64,000 bases of DNA, from the NCBI RefSeq assembly GCF_001422645.1, contig NZ_LMLR01000012.1, positions 96,386 through 160,385 on the forward strand, read 5' to 3'. Within the stretch, counting starts at the first letter, position 1; each line of letters begins with the position of its first letter. The notes beneath the pieces are model-generated. The model was not told where the DNA came from. It made no database searches and was given only the letters and a program-made list of their open reading frames with translations. The position numbers and the translations under genes were made by a program. This document shows positions 1 to 8,944 of this stretch, piece by piece. Source of the DNA: Arthrobacter sp. Leaf69 (GTDB taxonomy: Bacteria > Actinomycetota > Actinomycetes > Actinomycetales > Micrococcaceae).

Positions 1-492
1 CTCGCGGTCAATGAACACCATGGGCAGATCGCGGGAGTGTTCCGGAATGATGTAGGACTGGCTCCGCGCGATGGGCGTCAGGACCAAGCCATCTACCCGC
101 CGGCCGAGAAAGGCGGCCACCAGGGCCTTTTCCCGCTCGGGGTCGTCGTCGAGGCTGGCGGCGAAGACGGCGATGCCGCGGGCCGCCAAAGCGTCTTCCA
201 GCGCCCGGTGGATCTCGCTGCTGAACGGGTTGGCCACGCTGGGCAGCAGGAGGCCGATCGAGAGCGTCTGCCGGCCGCTCCGCCGAAGACTCCCCGCCGC
301 CATGTCCAGCTGGTAGTTGAGCTGATGGGATGCGGCCAACACGCGCTGGCGGGTGGCTTCAGAGACGCCTGGCTCGTCGTTCATCACGCGCGAAACCGTC
401 TTGATGCCCACTCCTGCCAATGCTGCGACGTGGCGCATGGTGGGGCGATTCTGTGCGGGGTCCGCTTGGTAACGATTAGACATCGTTGTCAT
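1..492 (-). CDS. LacI-family transcriptional regulator, N-terminal part (cut by window edge)
   Basis: About 164 residues are visible, and the C-terminus lies outside the window. Residues ~14-60 form a LacI-type helix-turn-helix (AALAGVGIKTVSRVMND), followed by the hinge and the start of the periplasmic-binding-protein-like sensor domain (SIGLLLPSVANPFSSEI). The ATG at 492 is preferred because AAGGA sits 7-8 nt upstream; an in-frame ATG at 483 is the alternative. The gene diverges from the FrcBCA-like importer, so it most likely senses fructose or a phosphorylated fructose and represses that operon. A palindrome overlaps its own start codon and is repeated before frcB, which suggests autoregulation. 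The effector is inferred from the neighbours. Confidence 0.9.
   Translation of the reverse strand, partial: MTTMSNRYQADPAQNRPTMRHVAALAGVGIKTVSRVMNDEPGVSEATRQRVLAASHQLNYQLDMAAGSLRRSGRQTLSIGLLLPSVANPFSSEIHRALEDALAARGIAVFAASLDDDPEREKALVAAFLGRRVDGLVLTPIARSQSYIIPEHSRDLPMVFIDRE
479..492. promoter_or_regulatory. LacI-type operator copy 1, overlapping the regulator start codon
   Basis: The core GACATCGTTGTCA is a near-palindrome with the central CG step typical of LacI-family operators. It covers the regulator's start codon. The same 13 bases recur at 557-569. Binding here would block translation-proximal transcription and give negative autoregulation. Confidence 0.65.
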
Positions 493-520
493 TCCATCGT
501 CCTTCATCATCGAATTTTCA

Positions 521-571
521 TTGACTCTACCCTGTGACGCTGATTACATGATGCCTGACATCGTTGTCAGG
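521..571 (+). promoter_or_regulatory. Probable promoter and LacI-type operator copy 2 for the fructose importer operon
   Basis: A TTGACT hexamer at 521-526 is followed 17-18 nt later by a -10-like TTACAT/TACATG at 544-550. Directly downstream, CCTGACATCGTTGTCAGG (554-571) is an extended near-palindrome containing the 13-base core found at the regulator start. An operator placed just after the -10 would prevent initiation, which fits a repressor. The promoter hexamers are a visual match only; the operator repeat is the firmer part. Confidence 0.6.
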
Positions 572-602
572 CACCGGAAGTGCCCCGAAAACAGGAGATT
601 CA

Positions 603-1721
603 ATGTTGAGTTCCAAAGCTCCGCGCACCATGACCCACCGCCTGCTCGCTATGGGCGCAGTACTGACCCTCGGCACCCTCAGCCTCACCGCCTGCGGCGG
701 CACCTCCACCGCCACCACATCAGCCGGAAGCTCGTCCGCCGAAAAGGTCGGCGTGTCCCTGATCGTAAAGACCACCACCAACCCCTTCTTCGTCTCCATG
801 CAGGACGGCGCCAAAAAGGCAGCCGAGGCCGAGGGCGTGGACCTGAAGCTCGCAGCCGGCAAGGCTGACGGCGACGAGGACACCCAGATCCAGGCCATCG
901 AGAACGCCATCTCGAAGGGCGACAAGGGCATCCTGATCACGCCCAACGGCCCGTCCGTGGTGGACGCGCTGAAAAAGGCCAAGGACGCAGGCCTGTTCGT
1001 CATCGCCCTGGACACGCCGCCGGACCCGGCAGACGCAGCCGACATCACGTTCGCCACCGACAACTTCGCCGCCGGCGAGCTGATCGGCAAGTGGACCGCA
1101 GCCCAGCTGGACGGGAAACAGGCGACCATTGCCCTCATCGATCTCTTTGACGACAAGGTGGTCTCGGTTGACTACAACCGAGACCAGGGCTTCCTCACGG
1201 GCCTCGGCATCGACACCGCGGACGCCAAGAAGAACGGCGACGAAGCCAAGACCGGCAACTACACCGGCGGCAAGGGCGGCAGCTACGAGATCGTGGGCAG
1301 CCAGGCCTCGCAGGGCGCCGAGGACGGCGGACGCACGGCCATGGAAACCCTCCTCGCCAAGAACCCGAACATCAACGTCGTCTACACCATCAACGAACCT
1401 GCCGCGGCGGGTGCCTTCGAGGCGCTGAAGGCCGCTGGCAAGGAAAAGGACGTCTTGGTGGTCTCGGTGGACGGCGGCTGCACCGGCGTGAACAACGTCA
1501 AGTCCGGCGTTATCGGTGCCACTGCCCAGCAGTACCCGGTCAAGATGGCCGAACTGGGCGTCAAGGCAATTGTTGAAATCGCCAAGACGGGCAAGAAGCC
1601 GGCCAACTCCGAAGGATTGGACTTCTACAACACCGGCGTCGAGCTCGTCACGGACAAGCCCGCCGGCGGCGTCAAGAGCATCACCACCACCGAAGCCTCC
1701 GACATCTGCTGGGGAAAGTAG
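603..1721 (+). CDS. frcB: Sugar ABC transporter substrate-binding lipoprotein, FrcB/RbsB-like (probably fructose)
   Basis: This 372-residue protein has a positively charged N-terminus, a hydrophobic stretch and a lipobox (LTACGG, Cys near residue 31), so it should be a membrane-anchored lipoprotein. The mature part is a type-I periplasmic binding protein of the RbsB/FrcB class: GVSLIVKTTTNPFFVSMQDG at the start of the first lobe and ENAISKGDKGILITPNG in the middle. The ATG at 603 follows an AGGAG ribosome site; an upstream in-frame start lacks one. It is first in an operon with permease, ATPase and sugar kinase, beside secreted fructan enzymes. Fructose is therefore the likely ligand, although ribose-type sugars cannot be excluded from sequence. 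Confidence 0.85.
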   Translation: MLSSKAPRTMTHRLLAMGAVLTLGTLSLTACGGTSTATTSAGSSSAEKVGVSLIVKTTTNPFFVSMQDGAKKAAEAEGVDLKLAAGKADGDEDTQIQAIENAISKGDKGILITPNGPSVVDALKKAKDAGLFVIALDTPPDPADAADITFATDNFAAGELIGKWTAAQLDGKQATIALIDLFDDKVVSVDYNRDQGFLTGLGIDTADAKKNGDEAKTGNYTGGKGGSYEIVGSQASQGAEDGGRTAMETLLAKNPNINVVYTINEPAAAGAFEALKAAGKEKDVLVVSVDGGCTGVNNVKSGVIGATAQQYPVKMAELGVKAIVEIAKTGKKPANSEGLDFYNTGVELVTDKPAGGVKSITTTEASDICWGK

Positions 1722-1827
1722 CCCACCCAGATTCACTGCGGTGCGGGGAGCCGCTTCCGGCCTCCCCGCACCGCGTCCACCGAGCTAGGCCCGCTCTAGC
1801 AAACACCACCGAAGATCAGGATCAATC

Positions 1828-2874
1828 GTGACCCAGCAACAGATCGCCGGCCCGCCCAGCGCAGAGAGTGCCGACCTGGCAGAGGAATTCCTCGACCGCC
1901 AGACACCGCTCAGCCGGATACGCAATATCCTCCACCGCTACCCCGCGGTCAGCCCCGCCCTTGTACTTCTCATCTCGGTGGTCGTGTTCGGCCTCCTCAA
2001 TGACAGGTTCCTGCGGGTTGAAAACCTCTCCCTGATTACCCAGCAGGTCTCCGTCGTCGGCACCCTGGCCATCGCCCAGACCCTCATCATTCTCACCGCA
2101 GGCATCGACCTTTCCGTCGGGGCCGTCATGATCCTTTCGTCGATGGTCATGGCCCAACTCGCCGTCAACAGCGGGCTGCCCGCGCCTATCGCGCTGCTCG
2201 CGGGCCTGGTCGTCGGACTCGCCGCCGGAGCCCTGAACGGGTTTCTGGTCACCCGGTTCCGACTCCCGCCATTCATCGTCACCCTCGGCACGCTGAATAT
2301 CTTCATCGCCCTGACTCTGCTCTACTCCAACGGCGCGACAGTGCGCGGCTCGGCCATGCCGGACCTGCTCACCTGGACCGGGACCACATTCCCGGTGGGC
2401 CCGGTGAGGATCTCCACCGGAGTCGTCGTGATGCTCCTGCTCTACATCGCCATCGCGTTCATTCTCGGCAAAACCGCATGGGGCAGGCATGTCTACGCCG
2501 TGGGCGATGACAAGGAAGCCGCCCGTCTGGCCGGCATCGCCGTCAACAAAGTCCTTATGAGCGTCTACCTCGCCGCCGGCGCTGTCCTGGCCGTCGGCGC
2601 CTGGATCCAGATCGGCCGCACCAACGCAGCCAGCCCCAACGCCGGGGTCGACCTGAATCTGGACTCCATCACCGCCGTCGTCATCGGCGGAACCAGCCTC
2701 TTTGGCGGACGCGGGTCCGTCTGGGGAACCCTCCTGGGCGCGCTGATCGTGGGCGTCTTCCGCAACGGACTCTCGCTCGCAGGCCTTGACGTGCTCTACC
2801 AGACACTCGCCGTGGGCGTCCTCATCATCCTCGCTGTGTCCATCGACCAGTGGATCCGAAAGGTGAAATCATGA
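1828..2874 (+). CDS. frcC: Sugar ABC transporter permease, FrcC/RbsC-like
   Basis: This 348-residue polytopic membrane protein belongs to the BPD_transp_2 (RbsC/FrcC) family. It has roughly eight to ten hydrophobic segments and the family hallmarks ILTAGIDLSVGAVMILSSMV and GGTSLFGGRGSVWGTLLGA. An N-terminal cytoplasmic stretch of ~50 residues precedes the first helix. The start is GTG at 1828 with AGGA upstream. The stop codon overlaps the ATPase start (ATGA), so the two are translationally coupled. It forms the membrane channel for the substrate delivered by the preceding lipoprotein. Confidence 0.88.
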   Translation: MTQQQIAGPPSAESADLAEEFLDRQTPLSRIRNILHRYPAVSPALVLLISVVVFGLLNDRFLRVENLSLITQQVSVVGTLAIAQTLIILTAGIDLSVGAVMILSSMVMAQLAVNSGLPAPIALLAGLVVGLAAGALNGFLVTRFRLPPFIVTLGTLNIFIALTLLYSNGATVRGSAMPDLLTWTGTTFPVGPVRISTGVVVMLLLYIAIAFILGKTAWGRHVYAVGDDKEAARLAGIAVNKVLMSVYLAAGAVLAVGAWIQIGRTNAASPNAGVDLNLDSITAVVIGGTSLFGGRGSVWGTLLGALIVGVFRNGLSLAGLDVLYQTLAVGVLIILAVSIDQWIRKVKS

Positions 2875-3665
2875 CCGCGACCCATCTGGAGCCGGCCGGA
2901 ACGCAAGTACGCCAGCCCATCCTGCAGGCCAGGAACCTCGTCAAGACCTTCGGCCGGGTCGTAGGCCTGGACGGCGTCAGCCTTGATCTGTACCCGGGCG
3001 AAGTCCTGGCGATCATCGGCGACAACGGCGCAGGCAAGTCCACGCTGATCAAGTGCCTCACCGGTGCCGAAATTCCGGATACCGGCGAGCTGATGGTGTC
3101 CGGGCAACCGGTCCACTTCAAACGCCCCCAGGACGCCCGAGCCCACGGCATCGAAACGGTGTACCAGAACCTTGCCGTCTCGCCGGCCCTGGACGTCGCC
3201 TCCAACCTGTTCCTTGGCCGCGAAGAACGGCGCGCGGGACTCCTCGGGAGCGTGTTCCGGATGCTTGACACCAAAGGCATGCGCACGAAGGCCAAGCAGG
3301 AATTGACCCGGCTGGGAATCTCCACCCTCCAGGACGTCACAGTGCCGGTGGAGAACCTCTCCGGAGGCCAGCGCCAGGCCGTCGCAGTGGCCCGCGCCGC
3401 GGCGTTCGGTTCAAAAGTGGTCGTGCTGGACGAGCCGACGGCGGCACTCGGCGTCCGGGAATCGAACCAGGTCCTGCAGTTGGTCCGGGACCTCCGGGAC
3501 CGCGGCCTGCCAGTCATCCTGATCAGCCACAACATGCCCCACGTATTCGACGTAGCGGACCGGATCCACATCCAGCGACTCGGCAAATGCGCGGCCACCA
3601 TCACGCCGCAATCCCACACCATGACCGATGCGGTGGCGATCATGACCGGTGCTGCCACCGCCTGA
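2871..3665 (+). CDS. frcA: Sugar ABC transporter ATP-binding protein, FrcA-like
   Basis: This 264-residue protein is a single nucleotide-binding domain: Walker A GDNGAGKST, signature LSGGQRQAVAVARA, Walker B VVVLDEPTAAL and H-loop ISHNM. Ribose-type importers usually carry a ~500-residue ATPase with two fused domains. A single-domain ATPase is the FrcA arrangement of fructose importers, which supports the fructose assignment. The ATG at 2871 overlaps the permease stop by 4 nt and has AAAGGTG upstream; an in-frame ATG at 2850 has no such support. Confidence 0.88.
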   Translation: MTATHLEPAGTQVRQPILQARNLVKTFGRVVGLDGVSLDLYPGEVLAIIGDNGAGKSTLIKCLTGAEIPDTGELMVSGQPVHFKRPQDARAHGIETVYQNLAVSPALDVASNLFLGREERRAGLLGSVFRMLDTKGMRTKAKQELTRLGISTLQDVTVPVENLSGGQRQAVAVARAAAFGSKVVVLDEPTAALGVRESNQVLQLVRDLRDRGLPVILISHNMPHVFDVADRIHIQRLGKCAATITPQSHTMTDAVAIMTGAATA

Positions 3666-3735
3666 CCCGCACCACCCACCAACTCCGTCCGCGGGCCTGC
3701 ACCGGGCCCGCGGACGGCTCCATGAAAGGCTCCCC

Positions 3736-4695
3736 GTGCCCGCCAGCTCTCCTTCACCCACTGCCATTTCTACAGTCACTCCGGACGTCGTTGTTATTGG
3801 CGAGGCGCTCGTGGACGTCGTCGCCGCCGCCGAAGGCATCATCGAGCACCCGGGCGGCTCACCGATGAACGTTGCCTACGGCTTGGGGCGCCTGGGCGTG
3901 CCCACTGCCTTGCTCACCTCTCTCGGGAATGATGCCCGGGGCGCAGCGATCGAAGCCCACCTCCGCAGTGCCGGCGTCGAGCTCCTCCCTGGCTCAAAGT
4001 CGGCGGTCCGCACGGCCTCCGCCACCGCCACACTCGCTGCCGACGGCTCCGCCTCCTACCGCTTCGACATCAGCTGGGAGCTGGCGCCGGTCGCTCCCCC
4101 TTACCTGCCCAGGGTGCTTCACACCGGATCCATCGCCACGTTCCTCGCGCCCGGCGCTTCCACCGTCAAGAGGCTTCTGGAGCAGGCGCACCGGGAGTGC
4201 CTGGTGACGTACGATCCCAACGTCCGGCCGGCGCTCCTGGGAGGCCAGGCCGAGGCACGCTCCATCTTTGAAGACCTGGTTCCGTTGACCGACGTCGTTA
4301 AGCTCAGCGACGAGGATGCCGCCTGGCTCTACCCCGGGCTCCAGCCCGAGGACGCCGCGGCTAGGATCCTGGCCCTGGGCGCCGGTTTGGCCGTGGTGAC
4401 CCGCGGCGGGCAGGGATCACTGCTGACCACTCCTGCCGCAACAGTGCACGTCCCAGCCATCACATCCGTCGTGGCGGACACTATCGGCGCCGGAGATTCC
4501 TACATGGCCGCCCTGATCTTCGGCCTGCTGGCCCGCAGCACCGAAGGGCTGGGGCGTGACGTCCTGGAGAGCATCGGCCGCACGGCGTCGAAGGCCGCAG
4601 CCATTACCGTCCGCCGGCCGGGCGCCACTCCGCCCACGGCCGCGGAACTGATAACCGAGCTGCCGGCGGCTGGAGCTCCGGCCTTCATCCACTGA
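3736..4695 (+). CDS. PfkB-family sugar kinase, probable fructokinase
   Basis: This 319-residue protein of the PfkB/ribokinase fold has the N-terminal signature GGSPMNVAYGLGRLG (sugar binding) and the C-terminal signature DTIGAGDSYMAALI, with the catalytic base Asp in the GAGD motif and the anion hole. The GTG at 3736 is chosen because AAAGG sits 7 nt upstream. The longer in-frame reading to 3649 begins with low-complexity sequence inside the previous gene. Its place behind FrcBCA suggests it phosphorylates imported fructose to fructose 6-phosphate. A ribokinase or 2-keto-3-deoxygluconate kinase role is less likely given the GH32/GH68 neighbours. Confidence 0.8.
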   Translation: MPASSPSPTAISTVTPDVVVIGEALVDVVAAAEGIIEHPGGSPMNVAYGLGRLGVPTALLTSLGNDARGAAIEAHLRSAGVELLPGSKSAVRTASATATLAADGSASYRFDISWELAPVAPPYLPRVLHTGSIATFLAPGASTVKRLLEQAHRECLVTYDPNVRPALLGGQAEARSIFEDLVPLTDVVKLSDEDAAWLYPGLQPEDAAARILALGAGLAVVTRGGQGSLLTTPAATVHVPAITSVVADTIGAGDSYMAALIFGLLARSTEGLGRDVLESIGRTASKAAAITVRRPGATPPTAAELITELPAAGAPAFIH

Positions 4696-4740
4696 AATCT
4701 GACCCGCTGCCGGCACCGGGGACCGGCCGCGGCCAGCTGG

Positions 4741-6681
4741 TCAGTGCGTGGAGGCCAGCCGCCTGTAGCTGAAGGACTTGAGCGTCAGCGTGCCCCCGGC
4801 CGTGACGGCCTTGATGCTCGGAGTGCCCGGCGCGGGGAAAACGAGCGACGTCATGGTCTTTTCGCCGCCGTTGATGAAAACCTCAACTGAGCTATGGTCC
4901 ACGAAAATTGACAGCTCCACTTTCCCGTCACGCGCCGGGCTGGCTGCGCGCCGTGTTGCCCGGAAGTCCGGACCGAGGTCGGCGCTGCCGGTGGCGGCAG
5001 CGTCAGCCGCCCGGGAGATGAATGCCGATCCGCCGGCAAAGTCATATCCGACCGTCGCGAATGTTCCCCCGCCGCTGCCGAGCTCGATCCTCGCAACGGA
5101 ACCGTCGTCGCCGGCCGTCCGCTCAAGCGTCACATCGAGCCGGTATGCTCCGCCCTCCGGGGCGGGCAGCTGTCCTGCGCCGTCCAGTGTCATGCGGCGT
5201 TCGCCGGTCATTTCCGCCGGGCCCTCGATGGACTGCATTGCGGCCGTTGGGTTCGACACTAGGGTCGGCTTCCCCTCGACCGTTTCGAGCCTGATATCGC
5301 GCACCATGGAGTCGGCACCGCCGTGCCAGTCCTCAGTGGGCAGCTGCCGGGCATAGGCCCAGTTGTTCAACCACCCGACGGCGTGCCGGGAGGACATCCG
5401 CTGGCTGTCGGTGAGCCTGGGATCATCCCACGTCACCGCGGCGTAGAAGTCGGAGCCGGCGTCGAGCCACTGATGCGGCGCACCGGACGGGGTGAAACGG
5501 GTTCCGTCCCACTCGCCGGTCCAGTAGGCGACGCCCGTGGTGAACCCTTCCTGGCTCCCGTTGGCGCTGGCGGCCAGGACCCAGGTCCGTTTGGATGGGT
5601 CGCCGTCGAGATCCAGCTGGAAGAGTTCCGGGCATTCGAGGGTGCCCAGGCCGGTGCGTTCGACGCCGGAAGTGTAGCGCCAGTTCTTCAGGTCCGTTGA
5701 GGTATATATGCCGATTTTGTCGCCTTCGGCGAGGGCCATCACCCATTGGCTGTGGGCTTCATCGCGGATGATCTTAGGATCCCGCCAGTCCGGTTCGCCG
5801 GGGTTTTCCATGACCGGGTTCTGCTCATACGCGGTGAACGTGTATCCGTCGTCGGTGGAATAGAACAGGGACTGCCGCTGGATGCCCTGGTCCTGTTGGG
5901 TCATGATGGCGATGACGGCGCCCTTGCCGAAGCCGGCCGAGTTGTCTTTGTCCACCGCGGTGCTTCCGGTCTCGATGTCGCCTAGCCCGTTTTTGTACTT
6001 GGCGATCGCCACCCCTTCGTCTTTCCAGTGGACCAGGTCTGTGCTGGTCAGGTGGTACCACTCGGTACCGTTCTCCTGGGGGTAGTCGGCGTTGTAGAGG
6101 TAGTAGTAGTGCCACAGCCCGTCGATCAGGATCGGCCGCTGCGGATCGTTCATCCAGTTCTTCTCGGGGGTGATGTGATAGCCGGGCCGGAACTCTGATG
6201 CTCCCTCGGGCCGATCGAATGCGGAAGGCGCGGGCGCCGGGATCTTCCGCGGCACGCCCATATCGGCGAGCATGGACTCCACCGCTTCGGATGTCATGCA
6301 GTCCGGACGAACAATCTCGCCCTCCCCTGCGCGGACCACCTGGTCCTCCAGACTGGACATGACCTCGACGTCGCCTCCAGTGCGGGCGGCTGCCACCCAC
6401 CCGGCGGGGCATTCGATGCTCCGCAGGTCCGTCACACCTTCGGTCGGGAGCGGATGTGACAGCTTCTCAAGCGTGCGGTCGGTACCGCTGAGCCAGTACG
6501 AGCCGTAACGCCCATGGGATTCCCTGGCTTCGGCCTGCGCGTCGGCAATGCCCCGGAGTGCCTGCTCGGCCCTGCTTTGTGCAGCCGGACCGGGTTCCGC
6601 CGACGGGATCAGCGCCACTACGACCAGTACAGCCGTGGCCGCGGCTGCCAAGGCAATCCAGATCGTCCGAAGGTTTTTCAT
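4741..6681 (-). CDS. GH32 fructosidase (levanase/invertase type), with an unusual N-terminal module
   Basis: This 646-residue protein has an N-terminal hydrophobic segment (residues ~8-25) that acts as signal peptide or membrane anchor. The GH32 five-bladed propeller starts near residue 168 with the nucleophile motif WMNDPQ (176-181). The transition-state RDP is at 300-302 and the acid/base ECPE at 349-352. A C-terminal beta-sandwich contains DHSSVEVFINGGEKTM. It should release fructose from levan, inulin or sucrose outside the membrane. Residues ~36-145 are not GH32: they read like a pilin-type globular module with two cysteines (91, 128). The gene follows the levansucrase on the same strand with a 116-nt gap and converges on the kinase. 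The start is ATG 6681 with AGGA ten bases upstream. Confidence 0.87.
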   Translation of the reverse strand: MKNLRTIWIALAAAATAVLVVVALIPSAEPGPAAQSRAEQALRGIADAQAEARESHGRYGSYWLSGTDRTLEKLSHPLPTEGVTDLRSIECPAGWVAAARTGGDVEVMSSLEDQVVRAGEGEIVRPDCMTSEAVESMLADMGVPRKIPAPAPSAFDRPEGASEFRPGYHITPEKNWMNDPQRPILIDGLWHYYYLYNADYPQENGTEWYHLTSTDLVHWKDEGVAIAKYKNGLGDIETGSTAVDKDNSAGFGKGAVIAIMTQQDQGIQRQSLFYSTDDGYTFTAYEQNPVMENPGEPDWRDPKIIRDEAHSQWVMALAEGDKIGIYTSTDLKNWRYTSGVERTGLGTLECPELFQLDLDGDPSKRTWVLAASANGSQEGFTTGVAYWTGEWDGTRFTPSGAPHQWLDAGSDFYAAVTWDDPRLTDSQRMSSRHAVGWLNNWAYARQLPTEDWHGGADSMVRDIRLETVEGKPTLVSNPTAAMQSIEGPAEMTGERRMTLDGAGQLPAPEGGAYRLDVTLERTAGDDGSVARIELGSGGGTFATVGYDFAGGSAFISRAADAAATGSADLGPDFRATRRAASPARDGKVELSIFVDHSSVEVFINGGEKTMTSLVFPAPGTPSIKAVTAGGTLTLKSFSYRRLASTH

Positions 6682-6797
6682 GATGCAACATTCCTGGTTC
6701 TTGTGGAAGCCATCCCGCCCCAACTGTGACCTGTTCGTGCGAAGGGACGGAAGCGCCCGGAATCCCGGACGCTTCCGCCTCATGACTGCCTACTGCG

Positions 6798-8393
6798 CTA
6801 CTTGTAGTGGCCGGCACCGCCGACTCTGAGGTTCGTGGGCAGGTAGCCGAACGGACCGAGGCCGTTCTGCCCGAAGCTGCGGTCAACCGCGGATACACCG
6901 TTGCGGAAGTTGATCTTCACAGTGGGCGAGAGGGACCCGCCGCGGACGCCGTTGACGTTGTCGATGAAGGACTGCACCAGGCCGCCGGGCTGCACGTAGT
7001 GCGAGTAGGCCTGGAACTGGCGGCCGTTCTGGCGGGGATCGGGACCCTCGGGCGCGTTGGCCGGCATGTTCAGGTCAGTGGGGGATGCCAGGGCCAGTCC
7101 GCTGTTGTTCATGGGCTGGTAGTCGGAACGGACACCGTTACCGACGAAGCCGTAGACGCCGTCGGGGCCGCGCATTCCGTCGGCGTAGGTGAACTGGTGG
7201 CTGATGGTGAACAGGTAGTACTTGTTCTTGCCGTCCTCGTTCTGGATGAAGATCTGCGGGCGCTCGGTCTGGTCGTTGACGCAGTTGGCGGACAGGATAG
7301 GCGGCAGGAAGGACCACTTGGTGAGGTCCTTGTTGTCCGCGACGGCGAGGCCGACGTTGGCGGTCTGGAACCAGGAACCGGTGCTGTTGACCTGTTCGAG
7401 GGTCTCGGCGTTCGGATCGCCGGGCCGGTAGCCCAGGTCCTCGTTCTTGCACTTGTAGTCGCCGCGGGTACCGCCGGTGTTGCCTTCGAAGACCATGTAA
7501 GTCTTGCCCGGGTGTGCCGGGTCTGCGAACGTGTACGGGTCACGGAACGCGAAGCCCGGGTTCTGGGCCTTGTTCTGGTACATGACGCCGTCCGGCTCCA
7601 GGAGCTTGGTGTGCTGGAAGCCGTCAAAGCTCACGCCGTTCTTGTCGGCGTGGATGTTTCCCAGTGCCTTGGCGATCACGGCGTCCGGGGCGATTCCGCC
7701 GCCGCCGGCGTTGCGCTCGGCAACGTCGTAGAACGTGGTGGCCGTGTAGAAGACGTTGACGTGGTTCCCCTGCATGGGGCGGGTGGAGCCGGACCATTCG
7801 GTGTTGCCGATGGAGGTGTTGTCCAGGAACAGGTGTCCGCCGTAGTTCCACTTGTCCTTGGCCGGGTCGGCGTTGGTCTTGCGGAAGAAGTAGCCGATCC
7901 GGGCGTTCCAGTGCCGCTGGTCGAAGCCGTAGCCGGCATTTCGGTCAGCAACGAGTGAGAAGATCACATCCCAGCCCTTGTAGCTGATCTGGTTCGCGTT
8001 CTCGTCGGTCAGGGACCACGTGTCCCAAACCCACACGTCGTCGTTCATGGCCGGGAAGTCCTCGGGGATCTCCGGCATAGTGACGCTCGGGCTCATGGAG
8101 TTCTGGCCCGGGGTTACGTTTGTGCTGCTTTGGGCCATGATCTGCTTGGCGTCCGCACGGGTCCATTTGGAGGTGAAGTCCGCGGCCGGGTCGTAGGCCT
8201 GCTGGGTGTGCTTCGTGGGCAGGGGGAAGCCGGGCGTTGGAGCCGGCATCTGCTCAATGTTCGGCGGATCCGCCGGCGCGTTTGCCTGCGCCGGCGGAAC
8301 GGAAAGGAAGACAGAGGCCGCCACGGCCGCTGCCAGTGCCGCGGCGGCAGAACGCCGCCGCAACTTGCGGGGTGAATTGTGATGCTCGTGCAT
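6798..8393 (-). CDS. GH68 levansucrase/inulosucrase-type fructosyltransferase, secreted
   Basis: This 531-residue protein has an N-terminal Arg-rich and Ala-rich signal peptide ending near PPAQANA (residue ~39). The GH68 triad is present: nucleophile in VWDTW (Asp124), stabiliser in FRDPY (Asp285) and general acid in TERPQ (Glu377). Length and motifs match Gram-positive levansucrases. Sucrose would be split outside the cell, with fructose polymerised to levan (or inulin) and glucose released. The downstream GH32 enzyme and the FrcBCA/kinase operon can reclaim the fructose. The ATG at 8393 gives a complete signal peptide; a longer reading adds 15 residues without support. A LacI-type operator lies ~250 nt upstream. 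Confidence 0.9.
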   Translation of the reverse strand: MHEHHNSPRKLRRRSAAAALAAAVAASVFLSVPPAQANAPADPPNIEQMPAPTPGFPLPTKHTQQAYDPAADFTSKWTRADAKQIMAQSSTNVTPGQNSMSPSVTMPEIPEDFPAMNDDVWVWDTWSLTDENANQISYKGWDVIFSLVADRNAGYGFDQRHWNARIGYFFRKTNADPAKDKWNYGGHLFLDNTSIGNTEWSGSTRPMQGNHVNVFYTATTFYDVAERNAGGGGIAPDAVIAKALGNIHADKNGVSFDGFQHTKLLEPDGVMYQNKAQNPGFAFRDPYTFADPAHPGKTYMVFEGNTGGTRGDYKCKNEDLGYRPGDPNAETLEQVNSTGSWFQTANVGLAVADNKDLTKWSFLPPILSANCVNDQTERPQIFIQNEDGKNKYYLFTISHQFTYADGMRGPDGVYGFVGNGVRSDYQPMNNSGLALASPTDLNMPANAPEGPDPRQNGRQFQAYSHYVQPGGLVQSFIDNVNGVRGGSLSPTVKINFRNGVSAVDRSFGQNGLGPFGYLPTNLRVGGAGHYK

Positions 8394-8642
8394 TTTGCTC
8401 TTCTCGCGGAGTTGAGACCATTCGTGGAAGACGGGCATGTGCCCGGTCCCCGAGACTCCGACAGCCCCGATGCCACCGCAGGCGTCATCGAGGACGCCAT
8501 CGTGTCGGGGGGACGGGACCTGGGTAGGGTCCCGAGTGGCAGCGGGGAATGATGCGGCCCGGCGCCGGGAACCACGTTAGGCAGGCCGCGCCGGGTTACC
8601 AAACCCTGCGTCGGGCGCCCGGGGCCGGGTATCGGCATCGTG

Positions 8643-8656
8643 TGTAAGCGCTTGCA
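8643..8656. promoter_or_regulatory. LacI-family operator upstream of the levansucrase gene
   Basis: TGTAAGCGCTTGCA is a near-perfect palindrome with the central AAGCGCTT typical of catabolite and sugar LacI-family operators. It differs clearly from the ATCGTTGT-type operator of the importer side, so a second LacI-family protein encoded elsewhere probably controls the secreted fructan enzymes. Confidence 0.6.
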
Positions 8657-8764
8657 TTAAGTTCGGCGCGCGCGTGCCACGGCAGTCCGAGCCAGTCAAA
8701 TGTTGCGTACGGTACCGCAGAGAAGCTGGGAATTTGCCCCGGATTTTCCCAGTGTTTGCTGGGC

Positions 8765-8830
8765 GCTGCTGAGCACTGCGACGCTATTCTTGTCCTCTGC
8801 ATCCCGGAACACCCGGGCAGACCGCGCCCG
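8765..8830 (-). pseudogene. Short remnant related to the small monooxygenase-like gene at 27.5 kb
   Basis: Read on the minus strand this encodes RARSARVFRDAEDKNSVAVL, which closely matches GARSVRLFRDTEDQNSVAVL inside the gene at 27325-27624. Over 8771-8797 the DNA matches that gene at 23 of 27 bases. The rest of the gene is missing, so this is a decayed piece of a paralogue. Confidence 0.5.
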
Positions 8831-8944
8831 AGGCGGCGCGGATGGCGGCGCTGACGCCGGTGCCGCCGTCGCAGCGGCGCAAGCCAAAAGTCGGCACATC
8901 TTTTGAACCTTTCATTGGACCGGGAGTCGCCGCATGATAGGCGC

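Larger units (their letters stand above)
8394..8944. other. 551-base intergenic region between levansucrase and glutamine-synthetase-like gene
   Basis: No intact gene is visible. It holds the levansucrase leader (with an inverted repeat GGGACC...GGTCCC near 8517-8536), a LacI-type operator at 8643-8656, and a short coding remnant at 8765-8830. Reading frames across it are short and lack ribosome sites. Confidence 0.6.
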
